Source of the DNA: Streptococcus pneumoniae
Lineage (GTDB): Bacteria; Bacillota; Bacilli; Lactobacillales; Streptococcaceae
Assembly (NCBI RefSeq): GCF_001457635.1
Contig: NZ_LN831051.1
Location: 1,116,001 to 1,180,000, forward strand
Length of the DNA: 64,000 nucleotides
Direction: 5' to 3'
The notes beneath the pieces were generated by a model. That model was not told where the DNA came from and ran no database searches. It worked only from the letters and a program-made list of their open reading frames with translations. Shown in pieces: positions 24,783 to 34,473 of this stretch (position 1 is the stretch's first letter; each line of letters begins with the position of its first letter). A program made the translations under genes and the position numbers.

Positions 24783-25532
24783 ATGACGAGATATAAAGCA
24801 ACTATTTCCTATGATGGTTATGCCTTTGCTGGCTTTCAGCGCCAGCCTCATGCGCGTAGCGTTCAGGAAGAAATTGAAAAAACCTTGACCAGATTAAATA
24901 AAGGGCAAACCATTACTGTTCACGGTGCTGGTAGGACAGATAGTGGGGTTCATGCCCTGGGACAGGTCATTCATTTTGACCTGCCTTATCAGATGGATGA
25001 GGAGAAACTCCGTTTTGCCTTGGATACCCAGTCTCCTGAAGATATTGATGTGATTTTGATTGAGCTTGTGGCAGATGATTTTCATTGCCGTTATGCCAAG
25101 CATAGCAAGACCTATGAGTTTACTGTGGATAGAGGACGGCCCAAAAATCCGATGCGCCGTCACTATGCCACCCACTTTCCCTACCCACTCGATGTGGAAC
25201 GAATGCAGATTGCAATCAAAAAGCTAGAGGGAACCCATGATTTTACCGGTTTTACAGCCTCTGGGACTAGTGTAGAGGATAAGGTTCGCACCATCACAGA
25301 AGCTAGTTTAATAGTCGATGAGACAGGACAATTTTTGACCTTTACCTTTTCAGGAAATGGTTTCTTGTATAAACAGATTCGCAATATGGTGGGGACTCTT
25401 CTCAAAATCGGTAACAACCGCATGCCAGTAGAGCAGATTGATCTCATCTTGGAGAAGAAGGACAGGCAACTTGCAGGTCCCACTGCAGCACCAAATGGTT
25501 TGTATTTAAAGGAGATTCGTTATGAAGAATAA
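24783..25532 (+). CDS. truA: tRNA pseudouridine(38-40) synthase
   Basis: 249-aa enzyme converting uridines 38-40 of the anticodon arm to pseudouridine. The catalytic Asp is D53 in [22 protein letters not shown] and [18 protein letters not shown] are family blocks near 115 and 197. GAGG lies between the promoter -10 and the ATG. Overlaps pdxK by 11 nt and starts a three-gene operon truA-pdxK-ECF. Confidence 0.95.
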   Translation: MTRYKATISYDGYAFAGFQRQPHARSVQEEIEKTLTRLNKGQTITVHGAGRTDSGVHALGQVIHFDLPYQMDEEKLRFALDTQSPEDIDVILIELVADDFHCRYAKHSKTYEFTVDRGRPKNPMRRHYATHFPYPLDVERMQIAIKKLEGTHDFTGFTASGTSVEDKVRTITEASLIVDETGQFLTFTFSGNGFLYKQIRNMVGTLLKIGNNRMPVEQIDLILEKKDRQLAGPTAAPNGLYLKEIRYEE

Positions 25533-26295
25533 TCGTATTTTAGCACTTTCTGGAAATGATATTTTTAGTGGTGGTGGACTGTCAGCTGATTTGGCTACCT
25601 ATACCTTGAACGGCTTGCATGGGTTTGTAGCAGTGACTTGTTTGACAGCCTTGACAGAAAAAGGATTTGAAGTCTTTCCAACTGATGATACCATTTTTCA
25701 ACATGAATTAGATAGCTTGCGTGATGTGGAATTTGGGGGAATTAAGATTGGTCTTCTCCCTACTGTCAGTGTGGCTGAGAAGGCCTTGGACTTTATCAAA
25801 CAACGCCCAGGAGTACCTATGGTGTTGGATCCTGTCTTGGTCTGCAAGGAAACGCATGATGTAGCTGTCAGTGAGCTCTGCCAAGAGTTGATTCGCTTTT
25901 TCCCTTATGTCAGTGTGATTACGCCTAATCTCCCAGAAGCAGAATTATTATCCGGTCAGGAAATTAAAACCTTGGAAGACATGAAAACTGCAGCGCAGAA
26001 ATTGCATGATTTAGGAGCGCCAGCAGTCATTATCAAGGGAGGCAATCGTCTTAGTCAGGACAAGGCTGTGGATGTCTTTTATGATGGACAGACCTTTACT
26101 ATCCTAGAAAATCCAGTTATCCAAGGCCAAAATGCTGGTGCAGGTTGTACCTTTGCCTCTAGCATTGCCAGTCACTTGATTAAAGGTGATAAACTTTTGC
26201 CAGCAGTAGAAAGCTCTAAGGCTTTCGTTTATCGTGCTATTGCACAAGCAGATCAGTATGGAGTAAGACAATATGAAGCAAACAAAAACAACTAA
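25522..26295 (+). CDS. pdxK: Pyridoxine/hydroxymethylpyrimidine kinase (PdxK/ThiD-like)
   Basis: 257-aa ribokinase-fold vitamin kinase. N-terminal [17 protein letters not shown] binds substrate, [11 protein letters not shown] near 110 and [12 protein letters not shown] near 134 are ThiD/PdxK blocks, and [20 protein letters not shown] near 210 contains the anion hole with the catalytic Cys of the PdxK/ThiD type (GAGCT). It phosphorylates pyridoxal/pyridoxine or HMP; adjacency to a vitamin ECF component fits salvage. Specificity between B6 and HMP is uncertain. Confidence 0.86.
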   Translation: MKNNRILALSGNDIFSGGGLSADLATYTLNGLHGFVAVTCLTALTEKGFEVFPTDDTIFQHELDSLRDVEFGGIKIGLLPTVSVAEKALDFIKQRPGVPMVLDPVLVCKETHDVAVSELCQELIRFFPYVSVITPNLPEAELLSGQEIKTLEDMKTAAQKLHDLGAPAVIIKGGNRLSQDKAVDVFYDGQTFTILENPVIQGQNAGAGCTFASSIASHLIKGDKLLPAVESSKAFVYRAIAQADQYGVRQYEANKNN

Positions 26296-26734
26296 AATCG
26301 CCCTTGTATCCCTATTAACCGCCCTTTCTGTGGTTCTAGGTTATTTCTTAAAAATCCCAACACCTACAGGAATTCTAACTCTTTTAGATGCTGGTGTCTT
26401 CTTTGCGGCCTTTTACTTTGGTAGTCGTGAAGGAGCGGTAGTCGGAGGACTAGCAAGTTTCTTGATTGACCTCTTATCAGGCTACCCTCAGTGGATGTTC
26501 TTTAGCTTGGTCAACCATGGCTTGCAGGGATTTTTCGCAGGATTTAAAGGAAAAAGTCAGTGGTTAGGCCTTATTTTAGCAACTATTGCCATGGTAGGAG
26601 GCTACGCCTTGGGTTCTACTTTGATGAATGGCTGGGCAGCAGCCCTCCCAGAAATTCTACCAAATTTCATGCAAAATATGGTAGGGATGATTGTAGGATT
26701 TATTCTTAGTCAAAGTATCAAGAAGATTAAGTAA
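26273..26734 (+). CDS. ECF transporter S component for a vitamin precursor
   Basis: 153-aa substrate-binding membrane subunit with five to six helices; the first carries the AxxxA-like ALVSLLTALSVVLGYFL used to dock with EcfT, and LTLLDAGVFFAAFYFGSREGAVVGGLASFLIDLLSG is typical of small S components. It overlaps pdxK by 23 nt. Partner choice suggests uptake of pyridoxine (PdxU-type) or hydroxymethylpyrimidine (HmpT-type); EcfAA'T lie elsewhere. BOX starts in its stop codon. Confidence 0.84.
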   Translation: MKQTKTTKIALVSLLTALSVVLGYFLKIPTPTGILTLLDAGVFFAAFYFGSREGAVVGGLASFLIDLLSGYPQWMFFSLVNHGLQGFFAGFKGKSQWLGLILATIAMVGGYALGSTLMNGWAAALPEILPNFMQNMVGMIVGFILSQSIKKIK

Positions 26735-26849
26735 TACTCTTCGAAAATCTCTTCAAACCACGTCAGCTTCCATCTGCAACCTCAAAACACTGTTTTGAGC
26801 AGCCTGAGGCTAGCTTTCTAGTTTGCACTTTGATTTTCATTGAGTATAA
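26733..26849 (+). repeat. BOX element (A-C, no boxB)
   Basis: Nearly the same as the copy at 23073; begins in the preceding stop codon and ends CATTGAGTATA. Confidence 0.92.
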
Positions 26850-26880
26850 AGAGGTTGAGTAAAAAGTATTTCAAATAAGA

Positions 26881-26906
26881 AAAACGCATAGTATCAGGTG
26901 TTGAAT
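26881..26906. repeat. Left arm of a 26-bp perfect inverted repeat around the IS
   Basis: AAAACGCATAGTATCAGG with the next 8 nt is exactly complementary to 27815-27840. The IS lies at its centre, so the pair would form a hairpin if the IS were absent. Confidence 0.8.
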
Positions 26907-27813
26907 GAACTGCCCCCCAAAAGTTAGACAGAAAAAATCTAACTTTTGGGGTGTTTTATTATGAAACTAACTTATGATGATAAAGTTCAGATCTATGAAC
27001 TTAGAAAACAAGGATATAGCTTAGAGAAGCTTTCAAATAAATTTGGGATAAACAATTCTAATCTTAGGTACATGATTAAATTGATTGATCGTTACGGAAT
27101 AGAGTTCGTCAAAAAAGGGAAAAATCGTTACTATTCTCCTGATTTAAAACAAGAAATGATTAATAAAGTCTGACATGAAGGCTAGACTAAAGATAGAGTT
27201 TCTCTTGAATACGGCCTCCCAAGTCGTACGATACTTCTTAACTGGTTAGCACAATACAGGAAAAACGGGTATACTATTGTTGAGAAAACAAGAGGGAGAG
27301 TACCTGAGAGCGGAGAATGCCATCCTAAAAAAGTTAAGAGAACTCCGATTGAAGGAGGAAAAAGAGAAAGAAGAAAGACAGAAATTGTTCAAGAATTAAT
27401 GACTGAGTTTTCGTTAGATCTTCTTCTAAAAGCCATTAAACTAGCTCGTTCGACCTACTACTATCACTTGAAACAGCTAGACAAAACAGATAAGGACCAA
27501 GGCTGGCAATACCAACACGATTCTTATCATCGGTTCCTAGAGAGTAAGGGAATTCAAGCATCCATGTCACGCAAGGGAAACAGCCAAGACAACGGTATGA
27601 TGGAGTCCTTCTTTGGGATTCTGAAATCGGAAATGTTTTATGGCTATGAGAAAACATTTAAATCACTTAATCAATTGGAACAAGCTATTGTAGACTATAT
27701 TGATTACTACAACAATAAACGAATTAAGGTAAAACTAAAAGGACTTAGCCTTGTGCAATACAGAACTAAATCCTTCGGATAAATTAATTGTCTAACTTTT
27801 GGGGGGCAGTACA
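26906..27813 (+). mobile_element. Degenerate IS3-family (IS150-group) insertion sequence
   Basis: 908 bp with terminal inverted repeats TGAACTGCCCCCCAAAAGTT and TGTACTGCCCCCCAAAAGTT. OrfA begins at ATG 26961 (MKLTYDDKVQIYELRKQGYS, a helix-turn-helix) but stops at TGA 27171, with a further TAG at 27183 in the same frame; LEYGLPSRTILLNWLAQYRKN follows in frame. OrfB is shortened: ELMTEFSLDLLLKAIKLARS (near 27390-27500) is joined to the C-terminal integrase part QDNGMMESFFGILKSEMFYG (near 27560-27780), missing the centre with the first catalytic Asp residues. Full elements are about 1.4 kb, so some 0.5 kb is lost. Not able to transpose by itself. Confidence 0.9.
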
Positions 27814-27814
27814 T

Positions 27815-27840
27815 ATTCAACACCTGATACTATGCGTTTT
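27815..27840. repeat. Right arm of the 26-bp inverted repeat
   Basis: Exact complement of 26881-26906; ends in GCGTTTTATT, which would serve as the T run of a terminator. Confidence 0.8.
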
Positions 27841-27910
27841 ATTGTGGGAAGATTTTCCTCATTTTCTAGTGAAATTGAACTTTTTCTAACATCTTTTGAT
27901 AGATGACTTC

Positions 27911-28060
27911 TTAATCAATTATCATTTCCATTGTTGTTTCTTGGGGTTTCATCCCTTGTCTTTGATAAAAGCGGAGAGCACCCTCGTTATCATTCCAGAC
28001 ACTTAGGGTTAGATTATTGCAGCCAATTTCTTTAGCATAATAGCAGAAAAATGACAATAA
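27911..28060 (-). pseudogene. C-terminal remnant of a GNAT acetyltransferase
   Basis: About 49 codons in one frame: YYAKEIGCNNLTLSVWNDNE and ALRFYQRQGMKPQETTMEM are the end of a GNAT fold (acetyl-CoA helix, then the NxxAxxFYxxxGF-type motif). The first two thirds of the domain are absent; upstream sequence in this frame runs through the pepQ terminator and out of frame through pepQ. Confidence 0.75.
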
Positions 28061-28101
28061 AATAGCCCCTAGATATTTTGAAAGGAAAGCATAGGGGCTA
28101 T
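28056..28101 (-). terminator. pepQ terminator
   Basis: Minus-strand ATAGCCCCTA and TAGGGGCTAT arms (28092-28101, 28062-28071) around a 20-nt loop, followed by TTTTATTG. Confidence 0.8.
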
Positions 28102-28106
28102 ATAGT

Positions 28107-29189
28107 TTAATCAAAATAAAGCAAATCTTTGCTGGTGCTTGTAAAGAGGTCGAAGCCATCCTTGGTAACAACACCGCAGTCTTCAATACGAACACCGACT
28201 TTACCAGGGATATAGATACCTGGTTCAACAGAGAAGCACATGCCTTCTTCGATGACCATGTCGTTTCCTTCCATGATAGATGGGAATTCATGGACATCCA
28301 TACCGATACCATGCCCGAGACGGTGGTTGAAGTACTCACCATAACCAGCTTTTTCGATGACCTCACGGGCAGCGCGGTCCACTTCATGAGCAGTCACACC
28401 TGGCTTGATAAAGTCAAGAGCAGCTTGTTGGGCTTCAAGAGTCAAGTTGTAAATATCTTTCTTGAATTGGTCTGGTTTGCCGACAGCGACTGTACGAGTC
28501 ATATCTGACGCATAGCCATTGACCAGAACACCCAGGTCAAAGAGGAGAAGAGCATCATTTTCAACCTTATTAGCTGCTGGAATGCCGTGTGGATTCGCAG
28601 CATTATCACCAGTCAAGACCATGGTATCAAAGCTCATTTCGTAACCTTCACGTTTCATGGCAAAGTCAATTTGTGCGATGATATCTGTCTCAGTCTTATC
28701 AAGAGAAATATTGTCAAAACCAACATGAACAGCCTTGTCAGCATAAAGACCTGCAACCATCATTTTTTGCACTTCATCAGCTGATTTGATGAGGCGCATG
28801 CGTTGGATACGAGGAGTGAGGTTGTCAAACTCAGCAGTCTCAAAAACTGTTTTCAAACCATGGTATTTGGTCAAGATGAGATTGTCAAACTCAACAGCGA
28901 CACGTTTGAAGTCAAGTTGTGGAAGAGCATGTTTGATTTTTTGCCATGGATTTTCAGAATCGACATAGCCCACTACTGGGAAGGAAACGGTGCTACTTGC
29001 ACGTTCTACTTCAAGAGCTGGGACAAAGAGGAGAGGTTCCTGATCCGCTAGGACAAAGAGGAACATTTGGCGTTCATGGGGATCACTGTAAAAACCAGTG
29101 AGGTAATTGATTGTGACGGGGTCAGATACGACAGCGACGTCTAGTTTTTCTGATTCAAGATATGTTAGGATTTGTTGTAATTTAGACAT
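28107..29189 (-). CDS. pepQ: Xaa-Pro dipeptidase (M24B family)
   Basis: 360-aa cytoplasmic metallopeptidase that cleaves X-Pro dipeptides. N-terminal creatinase-like domain (1-125), C-terminal pita-bread domain with the five metal ligands in LLLFDLGVLVNGYASDMTRT (two Asp, about 220-232), RLGHGIGMDVHEFP (His, about 293), SVEPGIYI (Glu, about 322) and RIEDCGVV (Glu, about 336). AAGAAGGTAGC precedes ATG 29189. Monocistronic. Confidence 0.93.
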   Translation of the reverse strand: MSKLQQILTYLESEKLDVAVVSDPVTINYLTGFYSDPHERQMFLFVLADQEPLLFVPALEVERASSTVSFPVVGYVDSENPWQKIKHALPQLDFKRVAVEFDNLILTKYHGLKTVFETAEFDNLTPRIQRMRLIKSADEVQKMMVAGLYADKAVHVGFDNISLDKTETDIIAQIDFAMKREGYEMSFDTMVLTGDNAANPHGIPAANKVENDALLLFDLGVLVNGYASDMTRTVAVGKPDQFKKDIYNLTLEAQQAALDFIKPGVTAHEVDRAAREVIEKAGYGEYFNHRLGHGIGMDVHEFPSIMEGNDMVIEEGMCFSVEPGIYIPGKVGVRIEDCGVVTKDGFDLFTSTSKDLLYFD

Positions 29190-29264
29190 ATGCTACCTTC
29201 TTTCTACCCCTCTATTTTGGCAAAAAATGAGAGAAAATGCAAGGGAGAAGGGTAAAAGAAAAGA

Positions 29265-29296
29265 CAAAAAACTCCGACAAGATAACGGAGTTCTTT
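29265..29296 (-). terminator. Terminator of murT-gatD
   Basis: Minus-strand AACTCCG-TTATCTTGT-CGGAGTT followed by TTTTTG. Confidence 0.85.
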
Positions 29297-29314
29297 GATA
29301 TCATTTTCCTTTGT

Positions 29315-30097
29315 TTAAGAAAAGTCAGCCTTGCTTTTGACGTCACTGTACTCTTCAGCGATTTCTTGGCTGAGAATGTCCTCATAGGCAGGGAGTTGGA
29401 TGTCCTGACCATATTTCTTCTTGAGGGCAGTAGTAACTAGGCGATAAGCCAGATTGGCATTACGAGAGAGGATAGGCCCGTGGAAGTAGGAACCAAAGAC
29501 ATTCTTATAATGAACCCCTTCACCGACCTTTTCTTCGTTGTTTCCATTTCCATAGACAACCTGTCCCAGCGGTTTTTGGTCATCAGAGAGGAAGGTACGA
29601 CCTTGGTGATTTTCAAATCCATAGTAGGTTTCATCGAAATCTTCATTGTGAATCTTGATGTCACCGATAAAACGGTTATTGGTCTGGTTGAGCGTGTAGT
29701 GTCCCATGACCCCTAGCCCTTCGATACGTTTTCCTGAAGCTTCAACATAATATTGACCCAATAGTTGGAAACCACCGCAGATAGCCAGAACTACACCGTC
29801 GTTTTGGATGTAGTTGTCAATGCTCTCTTTTTTAGCAGGTAGGTCGTCTGCAATGATACTTTGTTCAAAGTCTTGACCACCACCGAAAAAGGCGATGTCG
29901 TAGTGATTTTCATCAAAGTCATCATGGAGAGAAACGATGTCAACGGTCACATGGGCTCCCAGTTTTTCAGCCACATACTTGAGCATGAGGATGTTTCCAT
30001 TGTCCCCGTAGGTATTCATGAGATTTCCGTAGAGGTGGGCAATGTTGAGCTGATAGGGGTAATTGCCATCTTTTGAGGAAAGTGAAGTATAAACCAT
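29315..30097 (-). CDS. gatD: Lipid II isoglutaminyl synthase, glutaminase subunit GatD
   Basis: 260-aa class I glutamine amidotransferase subunit. The nucleophile is Cys107 in [15 protein letters not shown], with FGGGQDFEQ near 71 and the partner His in [11 protein letters not shown] near 210. GatD supplies ammonia to MurT, which amidates the D-Glu of lipid II to D-iso-glutamine; the step is essential in pneumococcus and needed for cross-linking. It follows murT with a 1-nt TAATG overlap, ribosome site AAGGAG inside murT. Confidence 0.94.
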   Translation of the reverse strand: MVYTSLSSKDGNYPYQLNIAHLYGNLMNTYGDNGNILMLKYVAEKLGAHVTVDIVSLHDDFDENHYDIAFFGGGQDFEQSIIADDLPAKKESIDNYIQNDGVVLAICGGFQLLGQYYVEASGKRIEGLGVMGHYTLNQTNNRFIGDIKIHNEDFDETYYGFENHQGRTFLSDDQKPLGQVVYGNGNNEEKVGEGVHYKNVFGSYFHGPILSRNANLAYRLVTTALKKKYGQDIQLPAYEDILSQEIAEEYSDVKSKADFS

Positions 30098-31440
30098 TAG
30101 TTCATCTCCTTTCTAACAATCTGACGACTAGCCAGCAGTTCACGAAATTCCAGCATGGCAGTATAAGTTGCCAGAATATAGGCATGCTTGCAGTCTTGAT
30201 TCTCAATGGTCTTGAGAACTTGCTCCAGATTACTCGTTTCAGTGATTTTCTCAGCTGGATAGCCTGTCACACGAAGACGACGAGCGATTTCAGAATGACG
30301 AACACCGCCAGCGTTGATTTCAGGAATGTCCATGTCAGTGATTTGTTCAAAGTCTGCATCCCAGATCCAGCTAGTGTCAATTCCATCTGCATAGTTGGCA
30401 TTAAGGAGGACAGATAGGCTAAATGGATAAGGTGCTAGTTTGATCATTTCGATAGCTTGGGTTGCACCGACTGGATTTTTAATCAAGACAAGGGTACATT
30501 CCTTGTCACCGATATGAAAGGTTTCTTGGCGTCCAAAGACAGCACGGCTCTTGTCAAATCCCTGTTTGATGAGTTGCGAATCGGCACCTAGGAAACGGGC
30601 GATGGCCACAGCAGCTAGGGCGTTATAGATATTATAGAGCCCGCCGATTTGGATACCGTATTCTTGGCCGTCTATGACAAAGCGAGAGCGATTGTTGGTC
30701 AACTCAACCAGTTTTGTCAAACGATAGTCGAGATCAGGACGTTTACATCCACAACCTTCACAGATATAGGCACCCAAGTTTGCATAGGTATTATGCTCAT
30801 ATTTGAGGATGCCTTGGCAGTCAGGACAGAGAATCCCTTCGGTATTGTAGTGAGCCAGTTGGGCTGGTCCTTTTTCCAAGTCAAAACCAAAATACTCTAT
30901 AGGGTTTGGAATAGTTGGCTTGTAGAAAAGTGGACTGTCTCCGTTAAGGAGAACAGTAGCAGTTGGAACTTTCCGAATGGCATCCAATATCATGTTATAG
31001 GTAGTATAGATTTCACCGAAACGGTCCATCTGGTCACGGAAGATATTAGTAATGACAAAAAGACTAGGCTGGATATAGTCACAGATACGAGATAGACTGG
31101 CTTCGTCAATTTCGAGGACGGCAATATTTTTCCCAGTTTTTGAAGATTTGGCTGTTAGGAAGGTTGTTGCAATCCCTGTAATCATGTTGGCACCGCTTGG
31201 GTTGGTTAGAACTTGACCATAAACCTCTTTTAAAATGCCGACAGTGAGGGCAGTTGTCAGGGTTTTTCCATTTGTTCCAGTGACAACGACAATCTCGTAG
31301 TTCTTAGCTAGGTTTTGTAAAATATCTTTATCAAATTGAAGGGCGACTTTACCTGGGAGCGTACTTCCACGTCCAAGACGGCTTAAAACGAAGTGGGAAG
31401 AACGCCCAGCAAGAAGGCCCAAAGTAGTTTTTAAGTTCAT
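30097..31440 (-). CDS. murT: Lipid II isoglutaminyl synthase, Mur-ligase subunit MurT
   Basis: 447-aa Mur ligase-like subunit. ATP loop [17 protein letters not shown] (about 53-69), the family-specific four-Cys zinc ribbon [13 protein letters not shown] ... CEGCGC inserted near 205-235, and a C-terminal DUF1727 domain (ending [20 protein letters not shown]) that contacts GatD. It activates the alpha-carboxyl of D-Glu in lipid II for amidation at the cytoplasmic face. First gene of a two-gene unit. Confidence 0.94.
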   Translation of the reverse strand: MNLKTTLGLLAGRSSHFVLSRLGRGSTLPGKVALQFDKDILQNLAKNYEIVVVTGTNGKTLTTALTVGILKEVYGQVLTNPSGANMITGIATTFLTAKSSKTGKNIAVLEIDEASLSRICDYIQPSLFVITNIFRDQMDRFGEIYTTYNMILDAIRKVPTATVLLNGDSPLFYKPTIPNPIEYFGFDLEKGPAQLAHYNTEGILCPDCQGILKYEHNTYANLGAYICEGCGCKRPDLDYRLTKLVELTNNRSRFVIDGQEYGIQIGGLYNIYNALAAVAIARFLGADSQLIKQGFDKSRAVFGRQETFHIGDKECTLVLIKNPVGATQAIEMIKLAPYPFSLSVLLNANYADGIDTSWIWDADFEQITDMDIPEINAGGVRHSEIARRLRVTGYPAEKITETSNLEQVLKTIENQDCKHAYILATYTAMLEFRELLASRQIVRKEMN

Positions 31441-31493
31441 GTTTCTATTATATCACAAAAGAGGGAAAAGACAGATTTGGTGTTTCGTAGAAG

Positions 31494-31520
31494 TAAAAAC
31501 AGCCCAAAGAGGGCTGTCAG
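31494..31520 (-). terminator. Terminator of the flavoprotein reductase gene
   Basis: Minus-strand ACAGCCC-TCTTT-GGGCTGT followed by TTTTTAC. Confidence 0.85.
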
Positions 31521-31538
31521 TTAAGATGAGATTTCAAC

Positions 31539-32855
31539 TTAAATCGCAAACAAGTCATTCAAGTTCTCAGCCAAGGTTGGGTGAGTGAAGATTTGTTTTG
31601 TGAAGTAAGTGTAAGGAATCTTGTTGTCCATAGCAACAGTAATGATGTTGATGATTTCTTGAGAACCTTCTGAGAAGATGCTTGCACCAAGAATTTCTTT
31701 TGTTTCAGTATTAACAACAGCTTTGAAAGCTCCGCGAAGGTCTCCATTTACGTGACCACGAGGCATGGCTGCAACAGGGATTTCTTTCACTGCGTATGGA
31801 AGTTTCAAATCAGCTGCTTGGCTTTCAGTCAAACCAACTTGTGAAAGTGCAGGTGTGATGAACATAGTATTTGGCACATTGAGACGGTCCTCAAGTGTGT
31901 AGCTGCCATCTCCAGCAAGGTAGCTGTAAACAACACGGAAGTCATCAAGTGAAATGTAAGTAAATTGAAGACCACCGTTGACATCTCCAACTGCAAAGAC
32001 ACCAGGAACGTTTGTTTGACAGTGTTTATCTACTTTAATAGCGCCACGTTCAGTTAGTTCAATATCTGTATTTTCAAGTTGAAGTGGTTCTACATTTGGT
32101 TTGCGTCCAGTTGCGTAGAGAAGGGCGTCGAAACGGTAAGTTTCGTCTTCAGTTACGACAAGCACTTGGTCACCGTCGTTTTTAATTTCAGTAGTATGGA
32201 TATTTTGAAGCAATTCAATACCGTCTTCTTCCAGGTATTGTTTAGCAAGAGCTGCGATGGAAGGTTCTGCACGAGGTAGGAATGTATCCAAGGCATCTAG
32301 GACTGTAACCTTGCTTCCTAGTTTATTGTAAAGGCCAGCAAATTCAAGACCGATATTTCCGCCACCAAGGACTCCAAGTTTTTCAGGCAATTTATCCAAG
32401 CTTTGGATACCTGTTGAGTCAAAGACGTTTTTGCTTGTAGCAAGTCCAGGGATTGGCAAGACGTTTGAAACAGCACCAGTGTTGATGACGATAGTTTCAG
32501 CAGTCAATTCTTGTTTTTCATCACCAGCTTGGATTTCGATGACTTTATTTGAAAGGAAGTGAGCTTCAGCATCAAAGATATTGACGCCAGTACCAGCAAC
32601 AGTCGTATAGTTTTTACCGTTGAGGCGACCAGTGATCGTGTTTTTGGTAGCAATGACTTCTTCAAAAGACAAGTCTTTCTCAGCAGCAACCAGCAAAGTT
32701 TTAGTTGGGATACAACCGATGTTGATACAAGTTCCACCGTACATAGCTTTGCTACGTTCAACGAGGGCAACTTTTTTGCCAGCTGAAGCCAATTTACCAG
32801 CTAGTGTTTTACCAGCTTTACCAAATCCGATAACGATTAAATCATAAGTTAACAT
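31539..32855 (-). CDS. FAD-dependent pyridine nucleotide-disulfide oxidoreductase (RclA/mercuric reductase-like)
   Basis: 438-aa class I flavoprotein disulfide reductase. FAD loop IVIGFGKAGKTLAGKLA (8-24), redox-active Cys43/Cys48 in GGTCINIGCIPTKTL, NAD(P)H loop LGVLGGGNIGLEFAGLY (about 163-179), second FAD motif VFAVGDVNGG near 294, and C-terminal dimerisation with HPTLAENLNDL carrying the active-site His. It lacks E1/E2 partners nearby, so it is not a complex-bound lipoamide dehydrogenase; RclA-like oxidative defence is a plausible role (inference). AGGAGGAATTC before the start. Confidence 0.85.
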   Translation of the reverse strand: MLTYDLIVIGFGKAGKTLAGKLASAGKKVALVERSKAMYGGTCINIGCIPTKTLLVAAEKDLSFEEVIATKNTITGRLNGKNYTTVAGTGVNIFDAEAHFLSNKVIEIQAGDEKQELTAETIVINTGAVSNVLPIPGLATSKNVFDSTGIQSLDKLPEKLGVLGGGNIGLEFAGLYNKLGSKVTVLDALDTFLPRAEPSIAALAKQYLEEDGIELLQNIHTTEIKNDGDQVLVVTEDETYRFDALLYATGRKPNVEPLQLENTDIELTERGAIKVDKHCQTNVPGVFAVGDVNGGLQFTYISLDDFRVVYSYLAGDGSYTLEDRLNVPNTMFITPALSQVGLTESQAADLKLPYAVKEIPVAAMPRGHVNGDLRGAFKAVVNTETKEILGASIFSEGSQEIINIITVAMDNKIPYTYFTKQIFTHPTLAENLNDLFAI

Positions 32856-32937
32856 TTAGAATTCCTCCTATTCGAATTACATTCTAGCACAAGAAAAAAA
32901 CTTTTGCACAATTCTGCTACGAAAAAGACAGAAAAAG

Positions 32938-32952
32938 ATGAAAACGCTTTCC
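32938..32952. promoter_or_regulatory. cre site (CcpA) between divergent genes
   Basis: ATGAAAACGCTTTCC fits the catabolite-responsive element consensus. It lies about 100 nt before the OFA transporter, ahead of its promoter region (TTGACA at 32976). Confidence 0.65.
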
Positions 32953-33048
32953 AGACAAAAAACTAGTAATTTTTTGACAAGCTTGATAAACTAAAATCCT
33001 ATCTATTTTTATATAATAAAGAATAAATGTTCGAAAATAGGAGGTTTT

Positions 33049-34275
33049 ATGAAATCGAATCGTTATATTATTGCCTTTGCTGGGGTCATTTTACACTTAA
33101 TGCTGGGTTCGACTTATGCCTGGAGTGTTTATCGTAACCCTATTATTGAAAAAACGGGATGGGATCAGGCTTCTGTTGCCTTCGCCTTTAGTCTAGCAAT
33201 CTTTTGTTTGGGCTTATCGGCTGCATTTATGGGGCGTTTGGTAGAAAAATTTGGTCCGAAAGTCATGGGAAGTCTATCTGCTTTTCTATACGCAGGTGGA
33301 AATATCTTAACAGGATTTGCAATAGACCGTCAGGAGCTGTGGTTGTTGTATCTCGCTTATGGCATTTTAGGTGGGCTTGGTTTGGGAGCAGGCTATATTA
33401 CCCCTGTGTCGACGATTATAAAATGGTTTCCTGATAAACGTGGTCTCGCAACAGGTTTAGCGATTATGGGGTTTGGTTTTGCTTCTTTATTGACTAGTCC
33501 CATAGCGCAACACCTCATCGCAGGGGTAGGGCTTGTAGAAACTTTTTATATTTTAGGAGCAAGTTACTTTATTATCATGCTCCTAGCTTCACAATTCATT
33601 AAGCGTCCAAATGAGCAAGAGCTTGCAATTTTATCTTCTTCAGGGAAAGAAAAAACAGCCTCTTTGACGCAAGGAATGGCTGCAAATCAGGCTCTAAAAA
33701 GCAATCGGTTTTATATGCTTTGGATTATTTTCTTTATCAACATAGCTTGTGGTTTAGGCTTAATTTCAGCGGCATCGCCAATGGCACAGGAGATGGCTGG
33801 CTTGTCTACAAGTCATGCAGCAGTAATGGTGGGTGTTTTGGGGATTTTCAATGGATTTGGTCGCTTGCTCTGGGCGAGTTTGTCTGACTATATCGGTCGC
33901 CCTCTAACCTTTAGTATATTACTGCTTGTTAATCTTTTCTTTTCTCTCTCACTTTGGCTCTTTACAGATTCCGTTTTATTTGTAGTCGCTATGTCTATTT
34001 TGATGACTTGCTATGGAGCTGGTTTTTCATTGATCCCAGCTTATCTCAGTGATATTTTTGGAACCAAGGAATTGGCCGCTCTGCATGGATATATTTTAAC
34101 AGCTTGGGCAATGGCTGGTTTAGCGGGACCTATTTTATTAGCAGAGACTTATAAAATGGCTCATTCGTACACACAAACCTTGTTCGTTTTTCTCATTTTA
34201 TACAGTATCGCCTTGGCTTTGTCTTATTATCTAGGTCGTTCAATCAAAAAAGAAAGTCAAAAACCGCTTACATGA
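33049..34275 (+). CDS. OFA-family MFS transporter (oxalate/formate antiporter-like)
   Basis: 408-aa, 12-helix permease. The OFA start FAGVILHLMLGSTYAWSVYR (about 10-29) is diagnostic, with GRLVEKFGPKVMG as the A-type loop (62-74), LGAGYITPVSTIIKWFPDKRGLATG (about 112-136) and GVLGIFNGFGRLLWASLSDYIGRP in the second half. In this family transported acids include oxalate, formate, lactate and pyruvate; no oxalate decarboxylase is adjacent, so another monocarboxylate is likelier here. GGAGG precedes the ATG, and a cre site lies upstream. Confidence 0.86.
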   Translation: MKSNRYIIAFAGVILHLMLGSTYAWSVYRNPIIEKTGWDQASVAFAFSLAIFCLGLSAAFMGRLVEKFGPKVMGSLSAFLYAGGNILTGFAIDRQELWLLYLAYGILGGLGLGAGYITPVSTIIKWFPDKRGLATGLAIMGFGFASLLTSPIAQHLIAGVGLVETFYILGASYFIIMLLASQFIKRPNEQELAILSSSGKEKTASLTQGMAANQALKSNRFYMLWIIFFINIACGLGLISAASPMAQEMAGLSTSHAAVMVGVLGIFNGFGRLLWASLSDYIGRPLTFSILLLVNLFFSLSLWLFTDSVLFVVAMSILMTCYGAGFSLIPAYLSDIFGTKELAALHGYILTAWAMAGLAGPILLAETYKMAHSYTQTLFVFLILYSIALALSYYLGRSIKKESQKPLT

Positions 34276-34344
34276 TTTTCTGTAGAAATGGGACTATCTT
34301 TTGCTCTGGTCTTGTGTTATACTAGATAGGTTGCAAAGAAAACA

Positions 34345-34473
34345 GTACTTTTCTTTTGTGGAAAAGAAGCAACACGATTTTATATCTAGTTATATGAAAA
34401 TACGTCATAAAAAGAAAAGTATAAACTAAGCCCTATAGGGTGGCTTCGCACCACCTTTAGAAAGAAGAATAAC
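34345..34473 (+). promoter_or_regulatory. Long structured 5' leader of the DEAD-box helicase gene
   Basis: An extended -10 TGTTATACT lies at about 34314-34322, leaving some 150 nt of leader with GGTGG-CTTCGCA-CCACC and TTTTCTTTTGTGGAAAAG hairpins. Cold-controlled helicase genes often have such leaders; control here is inferred. Confidence 0.4.

Noticed and set aside
27911..28387. 158-codon minus-strand frame at the end of pepQ
   Set aside because: Its first two thirds are pepQ read out of frame; only the last 49 codons are meaningful, annotated as a GNAT remnant.
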